DNA of 64,000 nt from Geosiphon pyriformis (Eukaryota > Glomeromycota > Glomeromycetes > Archaeosporales > Geosiphonaceae). A program made the translations under genes and the position numbers. Positions 1 to 11,594 of the stretch are shown piece after piece (the stretch's first letter is position 1; each line of letters opens with the position of its first letter). Below the pieces are notes generated by a model. It was not told the origin of the DNA and did not search any database. It saw nothing but the letters and a program-made list of their open reading frames with translations. Location of the stretch: contig JAAOMT010000071.1 in NCBI GenBank assembly GCA_016748015.1, forward strand, positions 62,001 through 126,000, read 5' to 3'.

Positions 1-403
1 ATTGCTACTTCCACTTTTCCTCTTCTCTCATATTCCATTGAATCATGATGTTTTATACTAGCTAAACTAATAAATTCATCAATTACGGTTGCTTTATAAA
101 TTGTACCAAACCCTCCCTCACCAATCTTGTTGATATTTGACAAACGCTTCCATTGGATTCATTCATAATATTTGAAGCTATAGTAATTTATATAGATTGG
201 ATTCTTTATTAATTCGTCCACTACTTCATTGCCACTTGAAAAGTCCTTGTAAATTTAAAAAATAAGAACTGGCATGCCGCACACTCATTTTCATTTTCAT
301 TTTCACTCTCATTCTCATTCTCTTTGATGCTCTCTTGACACCTTTTACACTCGTCACAATAATGAGCTTCTGCACGAGTTCTTTTAATTTCAAGGTTTTC
401 CAT
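1..403 (-). pseudogene. Broken TKL-type protein kinase, N-terminal part (runs off the left edge)
   Basis: Reading leftwards from an ATG at 403, the first frame gives a start MENLEIKRTRAEAH and a Cys-rich head (CDECKRC, later CAAC) of the kind seen in Glomeromycotina TKL-like kinases. That frame stops at 221-223. The recognisable continuation lies in another frame: SSGNEVVDELI, then KRLSNINKIGEGGFGTIYKA, which contains the glycine-rich nucleotide loop GEGGFG of a kinase N-lobe. A TGA at 159-161 sits where this family normally has Trp just before the loop. A frameshift plus a nonsense codon argue for a pseudogene; I found no intron that removes both. The rest of the kinase domain lies outside the window. 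It is separated by about 390 bases from the intact kinase-like gene on the same strand. Confidence 0.72.
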
Positions 404-790
404 GATTGGTGTGTATAATCAAAGTAAGTTTAAAAGGTAATTTATTTAAAAAAATTAATCATTGATCAACAGTACCCATACATGCCATACATATATATAT
501 ATATCGGAATCGGACTAATTAAATTCTTTGTTAGTGTTTTCCATGTGCATCATTATTATAGTACATTACCTTGAAATAGTCAATTAAATGCATTGTTAAA
601 TGATTGTCAAAAAACCGATTTTACCACATAAAAAATAAATTTAATGGCCACAATAATTTTTAATCTGTAATATTACAAATATCTAAATGTTTACTATTAA
701 ATAATAATTAATTTTATCAAAATTTTCCTTTTTCACTTTGGGTGCATTGTCTAAAATCAAAAGTTTAACCACAAATTCCCATTAATTAAC
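404..790. other. Intergenic spacer, no gene seen
   Basis: This is AT-rich spacer between two minus-strand kinase-like genes. It would hold the 5' leader of the broken kinase and the 3' end of the MLKL-like gene. A short AT dinucleotide run lies near 489-504. Nothing else is recognised. Confidence 0.6.
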
Positions 791-3225
791 TTATACCAAA
801 CCTGCCTCCATCATCAACTCATTCAATTTTTTCAAGGCCTGAGTATTGCCTGCCGTATGAGCCTTTTTCAAAAATTTCTCGCCTTGTTCATACCTTCCTT
901 TCTGGAAAGAATAGATGCCAGCTTTATACAAGGCATTTGGATGTTTTAGTTCGACTGCTTTTTTAAAATAGGCTTGAGAAATATCTGAGTCTAATTTTCC
1001 GGCCTCGGCGTCTGGCTTTGAATAGGCTGAACTATACTTATATGCAGCCTCTGCATAGTCATTGTCAGCTGCTAACTTCCAATAATTCAAACCAGTTTTA
1101 ATGTTCTTTTTAACTGGAGGGTGACCATGGATATAATAAATACCGGCATAATATTGTGCTTCGCTCATTTTTTGGCTGGCATAATTATTAATAATTGGCC
1201 ATGCTTTCTCATATAAATTTTGCTTATAATATTTGATTCCTGTAGAGAGACTTGTGTCTGCTGATTCTTCAATACACGTTTCGCCTATTACGACTTGCAA
1301 ACTGAGTGGACAAGAGACCCCACACTCTGATTTGTTTTTGGTTTCAAGTTTGCATAGCTCCTTGGAGATATCTGTCATGGGAGGGCGTTTTCCTGGGACT
1401 CCATCCCATGCACTAACCATTAGTTTCTTGTATTCTGGAGGAATATTGGGTATCTTACTAATTGGACGTTCGCCAGCTTTCACCTTGTCTGGTACTTTAT
1501 GAGTTTCAACATCGCCAAATGGCAATTGCTGTGTAGCAATTTCCCAGAGTAAAATTCCGTAACTAATAATTGTGGTTTAAAACAAATAAAATATCAATAA
1601 CGTGATGGTTTTATTAATGAATTCTATTATATGCTGCTTCCATTCAGCTCAGAAAATAACATTTACCTGTAGACATCGCACTTCTTCGTATATCTCGGTT
1701 GTTCTGAAGTCGTATTTACCATTCTCTCAGGGGCCGTCCATCTAAAATATTAAAGATTGGATTATGAAAATGCTTGAAACTCTGAACATTGAAAAATTTT
1801 TTCTGAAATCTTAACGTAGAAGCTCAGAACTAAGCTTACCTAATTAAACGTAGTTTATTGTTTGCATCTCCCTTAGAAAGTTTATCTTGAATTTTTCGAG
1901 ATAGTTGGAAATTTGTGAGTTTCGCATTCAGATCTTTATCTAATAAGACATTATGACTAAATATTTGAAAAACAAGCCAAAATTTTTATGAGTCTCAAAT
2001 TTCCCATGATTACAAATATATTATCCCATAATTGCGGTTATCTTGAAAGCTAATTCTGATAAAATGGTGGCATAAATACCTTCTGACATCATGATGAAGT
2101 ATATTCTTTCCATGGCAAAATGCTAAAGCAGCCGCTACCTGAGATGCAATTTTGACTTTACGATCCCAATCCAATTGGAGTGATGGGTTTTCAATCTTAA
2201 AATAGCTTTCCAGGTCGCTATTACTTGCCCATTCGCTTATAGTAAACACTTCACCATTGCGCTCCACAATACCATAACTAAAATTAAGGCATGAAGAAAC
2301 TATAAATAAAATCAATTTCTTTTTTTACTTAAATTTATAAAAATTGACTTACAATTTTAAGATCCCTGGAGCTTCTCTCAATTCCTTCCAAATACCAATT
2401 TCTTCCCGAAAGTTCATGTCTTTTGTCAGATTTTCATTGAACTTGCCAATATTTTTTTCTGCTACTACTCCAAAACCTTTTTGGTGAAATCTTTTTCTTA
2501 CATGATTCTGGCTACCACGTATAATTGGGATTGCTTCTTCATTAGGGTGGTCAATAATATCATCATCGGAGATCGCCAGATCACTAAGGGATGCTTTTCT
2601 TATTGGTGGAGAGCGTTCAACACTTATTGCTGGAGGGCGGTCAATATTTATTGCTGGAGGATGGTCAATAGCCGTAACCACAGCCAAAGTTAAAGCTACG
2701 CTTGACTGATGCATTTCATTGATTAATTCTGAAACTTGATTGTTTACCTTTAATTTTTCAAACAAATAAGAATTCTATTAATTTATTATCAGAAAATAAT
2801 TTATATTGAAATTGTTTACTTACATCTTTAGCAGTCAAATATTTCTTGAATATATTACGGGGTTTATTTTGTTTTTTTAGAAACACTTGAATGTTAGTTA
2901 AAGCCTCAATATAAGCTTTAATCGCTTCTTGCCCACATGAAGGCTTTATTCCTTTATCAAGATTCTCTTGGGCAACTTTGACTCTAGATACCAATAATTG
3001 GCAGCTTTTTTTATTTGCCTTCACTTGTTCAGCAGCATCCCAAATCTCTGCGAGTAGCTGAGTGATGCCTTCTGCTCCTGGAATTCCTAAATGGAAGATG
3101 AAGAATGCGGTTTTAGGAAACTACTCAATTTTCGTTTGCGATAGCATATTTCAGCATGAAACTATCTAAAGATTACCTGTCATTCCAGCTACTACTCCGG
3201 TAACACGGAAGGCAGTTTGAGCCAT
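791..3225 (-). CDS. MLKL-like helical domain + pseudokinase + Sel1-repeat protein
   Basis: Seven exons join to one 631-residue frame: complement(791-1562, 1667-1741, 1840-1956, 2080-2277, 2353-2774, 2824-3086, 3177-3225). All introns are GT-AG. Residues 1 to about 150 form an all-helical region (VVAGMTGIPGAEGIT, IWDAAEQVKANKKSCQ) resembling the MLKL-type N-terminal four-helix bundle. Residues 142-164 are a Pro-rich linker of three similar octads. A kinase fold follows at about 185-450: VAEK with Lys211, catalytic-loop HHDVRSHN at 306-313, activation-segment start NFQ at 326-328 instead of DFG, and WTAPE at 351-355. Residues about 478-631 carry three to four Sel1-like helical repeats. Loss of the DFG aspartate and a poor glycine-rich loop predict a weak or inactive kinase. 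In animals and plants MLKL proteins are membrane-permeabilising death effectors controlled by a pseudokinase; a similar role here is inference. Another possibility is a signalling scaffold. Confidence 0.88.
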
Positions 3226-4231
3226 ATTTTGAATTTAGATTCTAAGAATTTTTCTTAATAACTTTTAATGAGAGATAATTTAAAGGGTTTTAAGACCAAA
3301 ATTTAAAGAAAAGGTTTATCTTTTATAACTCTTTCAAGCTTAATTTCATTTTTGGAATGAAATTCTGCATAGAAATTTGATATAGAATGTTACACGCGGA
3401 AGCAGTTTTTTCAGATGTACATTAACAAAGGAATTATTTACTTTTAAGGTTAAATTGCTGTAGACACAGTTACATTTTGAGAAAAAAGTTTGGAGTATGA
3501 ATTCCATTAGTTCATTTCTGGTGAAACTAAAAACTTTAACGAATGATCAATAGCATTTTAAAAATGTTGACACCACTTAAAGGAATTTATTTTCCGAAGA
3601 TTTTGAAGAAGGTAACAAAATGCTATAGTATAAAAACAAAAATTAAATGAAAAATTTTTTTATTAAGACTACTTGACTTGAAAGGATTAAATAAAAAATT
3701 ACAAGAGCAAATTTACCCAAAAATTAAAATACATATTATTTTCAAAGAAATTATTGTTCTGCAACTCAAATAAACAAAGATTTTCGTTTTTATGATTTCC
3801 TAATTAATTAAAAATTTAAAATGGATAATGCGTCTTCCAGACGGAGTGGCTATTTTATAGTAGATGAGTTCCTTTTCCCCATAGTTAAGACTACACACAA
3901 TAAGGCATATTACAAATAACAATACTTTTATAAAGTCAATTTTGACTGAGGAATAAATTTTAAATCTGCTCATTTTCCAGACAAGACTCTATATTTAATA
4001 TATAAGATTTGGATAACTTGAAAAATTTAGGTGCTGTTAAGTGTAAATAATTTTATTATTATTTGGTATTTTGTATGTCGCAAAATGGTATTTATATCTT
4101 AAAATTGGAGCATAATAAAAAACTCAAAAGGAAAAAACTCATTCATATTTAAACCTTCATGCTTATCTCCACAGTTCCTCAATTGACCTTTTCCCTATAA
4201 ATTATGCGATCCATCAAACTATCTAAACTTA
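3226..4231. other. Intergenic region between divergent genes
   Basis: This spacer must hold the upstream regions of the MLKL-like gene (minus) and the broken Sel1 gene (plus). I see no open frame with protein-like composition and no defined regulatory motif beyond AT-rich stretches. Confidence 0.5.
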
Positions 4232-5029
4232 ATGGATTTCACAGCTCCTAAAATCCTTACTCAACGAGAAACCACTCATGTGGACCATTGTATAAAAATT
4301 TTCTTGTATGAAAATGCAGATTGGCAATGTGACGCTGTCATTATTAGAAAATTGAATGAATATATTTTCAGTATTGTTCAGCGACTTGGACAAAATTCGA
4401 AATATTGGACATTCCTTGGATTTCTACATACGTAAAGGATATGGAAAAAATGATTGATCTTGAGGAAGGTTTCAATTGGTATCTTAAAGCTGCCAAAAAT
4501 GGAGATCATCTTAGGGAACAAGAAGTTGGAATTTGTTACTCTTATGGTAAATCAAATATTTAATTAGAATTAATTTGAAATTAAATAAATATATAATCAA
4601 TTTTTAGCCATATGGACAGACTATAATCCGAAAACTGCCATCGGCTGGTTTCAAAAAGCGGTAGACGCTGATTCCTCGGTTTCTCAATTTCACTTAGGAA
4701 AATGTTATCTTTATGGATATGGGGTTAAAAATGATGAAAAAAAAGCAATCTACTTTTTCTAGCAATCCTACAAGTCTGGATATCGAAACGCACCCTTCTA
4801 CATCGGGAAATTCTTTGCAGGCTCTTTTGGCTTCAAGCGATATATTCGTCGAGCCCTTTCGTGGTACCAAATATCTGCAAAACTTGGCTTTAACCGTGGC
4901 GTGAGAGAAACTACTCGATGTTACGCCCAAGATATTGGAACAAACAAAGATTTTCATGAGGCTTTAAGAACTTTGAGTATCTCGAAAGAAAAGAATTTTT
5001 TATTCAGCCTTGGTTTAATGGTTGAGTGA
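4232..5029 (+). pseudogene. Broken Sel1-repeat gene, paralogue of 15953-16811
   Basis: The first exon starts MDFTAPKILTQRETTHVD and resembles the N-terminus of the intact Sel1 gene at 15953. The frame breaks near 4434; the continuation DLEEGFNWYLKAAKNGDH is in another frame up to a donor at 4547. After an acceptor at 4606-4607 the second exon reads Sel1 repeats (TAIGWFQKAVDADSS, YLYGYGVKNDEKKAIYFF), hits a TAG at 4760-4762 in the middle of a repeat, and continues in the same frame through SYKSGYRNAPFYIGKFF to a TGA at 5027-5029. The intron position and phase match the intact paralogue, which supports common descent. At least one frameshift and one nonsense codon make a full-length product unlikely. 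Sel1-like repeats normally serve as protein-interaction scaffolds. Confidence 0.8.
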
Positions 5030-7281
5030 TATTTTTGATTTGAAATTTTAATTTTGTTTGAAAGGCTTTAAATTCTAAAACATCTTCTATGATTGATTGA
5101 TTTATAGAATTGACTTTTGTTAGCATGATGCCTGAAGGGAAAATTATTTCTAGATTTTAAAATTATTTGATAAATTAAGCATTTGGATGACTTTTCCGAA
5201 ATTCTTTGTATTCATATGGAATTCAAGATTGCCAGATTGTCATGGTTTGTTAATATTTAAACTTGAGGTCTATAGTTTCCATCTTTAAAAGAAAGTTTAT
5301 TTAAGGTGAACTTCCAATCAAGAGAATCAGTTTCAAACCTGAAATTAGAGTTTTCGATATTTCAAATTTATATTAGATTTACATTGAAAAATTCTGGTAT
5401 CCAATGCCTAGAAAGTATGTTCATCTGGAAAGATAAAAAAAAATTTAATTACTTAAAGGCGAAATATACGATTATCTCTTTTATTACCATGTCTGTCTTA
5501 ATAATAACTGAAATACAGAAATATTCCCAATGTAAATTCTCTTAAATCGAAAATCATTATATTTTAATAAATTTAATTTTGAAAACAAAAATTCAATTTT
5601 GAAATAATTAAATTTTAAAATTGAAAAAATCTGAAAATATTATTTATTATGTATGCAAATTATTGTATCCAAAAAATATATATTAAACAATTGATTGAAT
5701 TTAAATTTAAATATATTTTATTTATTATTAGTAATTATTTATAAATATAAATATATATACATATATATAAATAATATATTTAAGTTAATATATTTTATAT
5801 TAATTTTTTTTATATTAGTAGTTTTTTAATTTAAAATTAATATTAAGGAAATTTTTTTGGAATTTTAAATTTAATATAAATCAATTTAAAAATTCTAAAA
5901 GTGTATATTTTTTAATAATTTTAACAATTAAAATTATCAAAATTTAAATATAATTTATATTATATTTATTTAAAAAAATCTTTTTAATTAAAAGTTTATT
6001 TAACATGAGAACTCTGATTTATTATTTTAATTTTAACATGTTTTATTGAAATGTATTTGAATTCATTTTTGATATAGAAAAAAATTAAAAATCTCTTTTA
6101 AGTGTGGCTTATGAATTTTTACATGTGATTAGCCATTTGTGCTAGTTAATAATATTTTTTAAAAAGCTGTTTGCTAATTTATTATATAAATAGGTTCCCA
6201 AACCAGATTTTATTAATTGCAAGCTCCAAAGTTGTTTTAATAATTACTGCTAAACTCAAAAGAATATACATTTATTGGTATGCCTATATTTAAATATCAT
6301 ATCTGTCGAATATTAAATTAAATTAATTTGATTATTCTTAAAATTTGACAGATTATTCTTTGATAAATTTTATTGAGACTGATTCTTTTATAAAAAATTT
6401 CACTATAGTATTTATTCGTCCCTAAAACACACAATACTTTTGAACATTTAAAGTCCCCCCCTCCCCCCACCAAAAGTTTATCAACATTTTTTTTTGTAAT
6501 CGAATAAATTGTGTGTCAGCACTTGTAGGGGGTAAATAATATATATATATATATATATATCACAAAATGATTTAAAGTTTTTTGACGTAACTTGGTGCAA
6601 ATTTACGGGTTTGGTTTGTTTATTGAGTAAAAACTATCTCAATTTGTATTTTAAAAATTTAGAGTTTATATTTGGGCAAAAAAGTGGTGATAAACTTTTG
6701 CCAGGGATCTTTATATCCTAATATATTCATCTTCCACATTCATACGCTTTTTGAAGCCCTTACACAGCTTCGATCATTAATCTTGACTCGAAATAAAGTT
6801 TTTTTATGATTATAAGGCAGCATCTTTTGGTATTATTCACGATATACATATAAACAAAATTTTTGAAATTATATTTAATTAAGATATAGATATACTTTAA
6901 AAATTTTTTTTTCCTTTTTCAGAATCTATTCATTTTATATATAATATTGCCAATTTCAGAATGATATACATAATTCTGGTAATTCCTACTCGTAAATCAA
7001 AATTTTGTTCAAATTCATATGCAGATATCACAGATCCCAAACTCAAAATTGTTGTAGAACAAGCAAATCAGTACATTTAATGACAAACTATATTGTTGCT
7101 TTTATTTTCCATTTAAGACTTAAACCGATGCGGTAACAACTAAAGATACAATCACCAAGTTGCATATCAATTATTTGTACATGATGAGCAACTAAATTAA
7201 ATTCCCAAATATAAAAATAAATCAATATTTTTTACTCTTTCTACAAATTAATTATTGTTCACTTACAATCTACAAAGAAAA
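5030..7281. other. AT-rich intergenic region with a possible short inverted-repeat element
   Basis: No convincing gene is present. The stretch contains long AT-only sequence (5560-6000), a C-rich tract at about 6454-6469, an AT dinucleotide run at about 6537-6560 and the inverted-repeat pair described separately at 6471-6700. The last few hundred bases would hold the promoter of the monooxygenase gene. Confidence 0.5.
6471..6700. repeat. Candidate MITE with inverted terminal repeats
   Basis: CAAAAGTTTATCA at 6471-6483 is matched in inverted orientation by TGATAAACTTTTG at 6688-6700, a perfect 13-base inverted repeat. The similarity extends imperfectly inward (AACA against a complement of GTGG, then T-rich). 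The enclosed 204 bases are non-coding and include an AT dinucleotide run. Terminal repeats of this kind, close to a GTTTATCACCAC consensus, occur in Tc1/mariner-like and other DNA elements. Exact element ends and a target duplication are not clear. Confidence 0.4.
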
Positions 7282-9545
7282 ATGAATTTTATTAATTTTA
7301 ATAACCAACCTACTGAAGAACACTATGAAACTAATAGTTTATTAAGAAAAAATAAAAAACTACGTGTTTGCATAATCGGTGCAGGTATTAAAAGAAATTT
7401 CCAAAGAATTAAAGTTGGTAAAAATTTCAAATTCAACATTTCAAATCATCCTATGCTAATTTTTTATTTTTAAGGATGCACCGGTCTTGCTGCTTTAAAG
7501 CAATGCATCGAAGACGATTTAGATCCAATTTGCCTTGAGCAAAATTCCCATATCGGTGGGCTATGGCGATACGTAGATATTGACGAACAAAATCCTAATC
7601 CACATTCTTCAATGTACCAATCAGCGATTTTGAACACAACGCGACAGATAGTAAGGAATTTTAGAAAATAACTTTAAAAAAAAGGGGAATAAAATAAATA
7701 AAAGAAAATATGTTAAAAATATTTTCATTACTAGATGGGCTTTTCCGATTTTCCAGTTCCAAACGATTGGCCAGTATTTTTGCCACACAAACTTGTCGTA
7801 AAGTTAGTGTTAACGTACTAATTTTTTTTAGACTTAGCGTCATTTCTGAAACAACAACTTGACTTGTGTTTTTATTCAATATAAAAGATACTTGGAAATC
7901 TATGCCGATAATTTCAAACTTCACCAATTTATACAACTAAATTCAGAAGTAACTCGCGTCTCACCGCTCCCTGATAATCGATGGAAAGTGAAATACGTGA
8001 AACGGGATCAAAATAAACTCGATAAAACAGAACAGGAGTTTGATTATGTAATGATTTGCTCTGGGCATGACTCGAAACCTTGGATTCCGAAATTCAAAGG
8101 AATAAAAGATTTTAACGGAAAACAATTTCATTCACATTTTTATCGTAAGTAAGTATAAAATTAAAATTATTTTAAAGAATTATGAAAAGCAAAGATCACA
8201 GAATGTTTTTAAAAAATATATCCTGTCAATTAGAGCAAACCAATTCGCGGGTCAACGTGTTGTAATTGTTGGGGCTGGAAATAGGTACCTTCAAATTGCA
8301 AGTATTTCAATGTCATGGTTATTTTTAAAACGATTCAAAAATTTTGAAAATTTTTCATTTTTTATTTTTTGGAAAGTGGAGTTGAATTAGCAAGTGAATT
8401 GTCACACGTCGCATCACAAGTTTTCGTATGTACTCGAGATGGTAAACTAATTAAATACTATTTTTGTACTTTGTTTCAAAAAATCTTTGTCTTAAAAGGT
8501 TAAAAATTACATCTTTATTTCATAGGTCGATCCCCTTGGATTTTACCCCGTCGATTATTATTTGGCACGCCAGCCAATCATCATATCACAAGATTCGGTC
8601 AACTTATCCCAGTTAGAATCAAAAATTATTTGTTTGAAAAACAGTTGAACCTAATATGTGGCTCATTTCCCGAAGAAATAAAACCCAAAGGGCCATTTGG
8701 GAAATCTTTTATATCTGTCAACTCCGAATTTTGTGAAAGGATTACGACTGGAACAATTTTAATTAAGCCAAGCATCGCTGAATTGCAAAATGATCGAAAA
8801 ATCCTTTTACAAGATGGTACTGAGATTGAGAATGTTGATGTGGTGCTTTATGCGACAGGATATAAACTTCACTTTCCGTTTTTGGACTCAGATGTGTTAA
8901 CAGATGGAAGAAATCTAGGAATTAATTCAGATGATCCCATGGCAAGACAAGAGAAGTTTGCGTGGTTGTATAAAACGATGTTCCCACCACGTTATCCAAA
9001 TATTGCATTTTTGGGTAACTTTCAACCGTTTGGTGCGATGACACCAGTATCGTAAGTCTGAAATTAAATAATTGTTATTTTCACAATCTATGAATTTAAA
9101 AATTCATTTAAAAATGAATATTATAGAGAACTTCAAGCACGCTACGTCTGTGGTTTAATCACAGGCATTGTTAAACCATTACCATCACCTGAAGAAATGG
9201 AAAAAGCATTAGAAGGGTATAAAGATTGTGCCCGTATCCAGAGAGGAAATTCCAGGGTACCGAGTTTACGAGTATTGTGGATCCCATACTGTGACGATTT
9301 GGCTAAAGAAATTGGTTGTCTACCAACAAGTAGAGAGATATTTTGGAAATATGGTTATAAAGTTTGGAAACAGTACTTCTTTGGAATCGCGACGCCAGTT
9401 CAGGTAATTTTGATTTTCGAACACTGAATGAAGAATAATCATCCAATAATAATAATACTTTTGTCATTGGTTTGTTTAGTATCGATTACTTGGTCCTCAA
9501 TCATGGAGTGGTGCTATTGAATGGATGAAACTTCATAATAATTAA
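7282..9545 (+). CDS. Flavin-containing monooxygenase (FMO family)
   Basis: Nine exons join to a 530-residue protein: 7282-7384, 7475-7650, 7735-7802, 7888-8148, 8234-8284, 8377-8441, 8526-9051, 9127-9403, 9480-9545; all GT-AG. The Rossmann FAD-binding motif GAGCTG is at residues 33-38, the FMO signature FNGKQFHSHFY (FxGxxxHxxxY) at 191-201, the second dinucleotide-binding motif GAGNSG (NADPH) at 216-221, and the C-terminal ATGY motif at 351-354. FMOs use NADPH, FAD and oxygen to oxygenate nucleophilic nitrogen or sulphur atoms. Length and motif order are typical of the class B FMO family and all key motifs are intact. I chose the ATG at 7282 because it opens the frame closest to the FAD fold; the frame is open upstream without another ATG. 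The substrate cannot be told. The phase-2 intron 3 uses a GTTAGT donor. Confidence 0.93.
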
Positions 9546-11594
9546 TTTTAAAACCTTAAAAATTGACAGATATATTTAAAAATACACTTATTATGATGCT
9601 TTTAGGATATCGGTATTTTCTTAATCAATAGAGTGCAAAATTAATGAAAAAAGATTAGAATTTTCATATATATTATTTTACTCAGCCATCCTTTTAAAAA
9701 GATAAATATATCTTTAAAAAGTTTTCCCAAAGAATTGATGCTCCAATACTTATAACACAAGTTTCATCTGCCGTAACTATTTTAAATACAATTTTCACAG
9801 GCTTAAAAAATCCAGCCATGAAAATCTAAAGTTAACTGATTTCCTTGTCAACTGATTCTATTGATAAAAAATTAATATCCAATTCTTTCGTCTTTTTACT
9901 CTCGATAATCAACTCGCAACGTCGTTAACATATTTTTTGGCAAAAAATTTTATTCTTCAACCATTTATCTTTACAAATCATTAATATTTGTTTTCTCCTT
10001 TACATTTAATGATTGCCCACAGATTTAGATCCAGACTACACGACGGGGCAGTCAATAACTTTGGGGCAAATTTTCCCCAAGAAACACTTTAGCTACTCAA
10101 TTTGTTTACTTGGAATTGTTATCTTGTTGAAAGCAACACTTCTTTCCAAGTATCTCATTAACTTCTTCAACATAAAACTTAACATCCATGATATGCTCGA
10201 AAAAAATATTATACGATTTTTAGGTTTTGGATGAACTGGCTGTTTCCTCTTGTACTAATATACAATTATGTTTGGAAATAGTTAAAATGTTGTTTCATCA
10301 GAAAATAAGGTTTTTTACGGTTATCATTAAATTAAAATTTGGCCTATTCACCACATTTCTGCTTTTGAACTTTCGTCAGCATTGGCGTAGTAATTGGATA
10401 GGTTTTTCATATATCCAAATAATTTTAATTTCTATTCCTTCTGTATCTAGTTTAGTAGCAAATTTTCGTAGAGGTAGCAAAGAATCTCTTTAACATTATA
10501 TAGTACAGTTGAGATGGGTAGCTTAGTGAATTTGCTTAATTTTTGAGAGAGGGAATGTTTACAGACATTCCAAAAGTATAATAGCTTTGAATTGCTACGT
10601 TCCTTGACCGACCAATTCGTTTATAATGTGAATTATTTACAAAACTGTAAATTTAATTCCACTTTGGAAATAGTCAATCACATGGGATTTTATTTGAATC
10701 TTAATTAATAAAAAATAAAAGTTTACATGTGCTCACATGTTTGACAATTTTATATCAAAGCAAATCCTAATTTAGAAATTATTATTTTCAATCCTCCATT
10801 TATAAAATAAATTTTTTGACAAATTCTTTACTAAAAAATTGAATAGTTAAAAATTACAAATTTTATATGATCTCTCATAAAAATAATATTTTAAATAATT
10901 ACAATTTCATTTTTAGTTGTAATAAATTTTAGATTTGATAAATTAATGTTTGTTTTGAAAATTAAAATAAATTTTTTGTGACATTAAGTCAAATAAAAAA
11001 AAATATGTTTGTAAAAATTTTATATAATAAAGGAAATTTTTAAAAAATTTTAGTTTCTTGGTCTTGTAAAGTTTATATATTACTTATTACAAACATTGAT
11101 GATATATTAATTAAGATTTTACTTGAGAATTTTAAAGAAAATATGTGAAATATAAATTCAAAAATGTATCAAAAATATATACAATTAAAGAGTCTATAAA
11201 TTTTTTTATATTAAAATTAATTATTATTGTTAAAAGGTATACGAAAGCAAAGAAGTTGTTATTAACAATGATCAAAGATTTTTTTTAGCTTAATTAATCG
11301 ATATCTATTTTAGAAGTGATTTTTTTCATATTTATAGGTAGTCCAAAATATGTTTTTAGTCATTTTCAAATTTACAGTCATCAAAACACATAAAATTTAG
11401 TTAAATTCGTATTTCTAGAAATGTAATTTTAAAAGTTAGATTTTATTGTTTTTCAATAAGTGAAATTCTATTTTATTACGCATATTCATAGTTAAAAACA
11501 ACGGAAAAAGCATAAAAGTGTTTTTTTTCCAATATTTCCTTTAATATGGATCACTATTAGGATATGAAGATTACCCATAGTTTTCATTATACTT
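9546..11594. other. Intergenic region, convergent 3' ends
   Basis: This region separates the 3' end of the monooxygenase and the 3' end of the lipase-like gene. Small open frames at 10013-10493 have AT-biased, non-conserved composition and no family motif, so I do not call them. The remainder is AT-rich with nothing recognised. Confidence 0.5.

Noticed and set aside
159-161. Reassignment of TGA to Trp as an explanation of recurrent TGA codons
   Set aside because: Intact genes such as PQ-loop copy B and the unknown-family gene end in TGA, and the affected loci carry other lesions, so decay is the better explanation.
4694-4957. Minus-strand 87-codon frame
   Set aside because: It is the antisense shadow of the Sel1 repeats of the broken plus-strand gene.
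10013-10493. Two overlapping plus-strand frames of 73 and 88 codons
   Set aside because: AT-driven composition, non-ATG start for the first, no splice continuity and no family motif.
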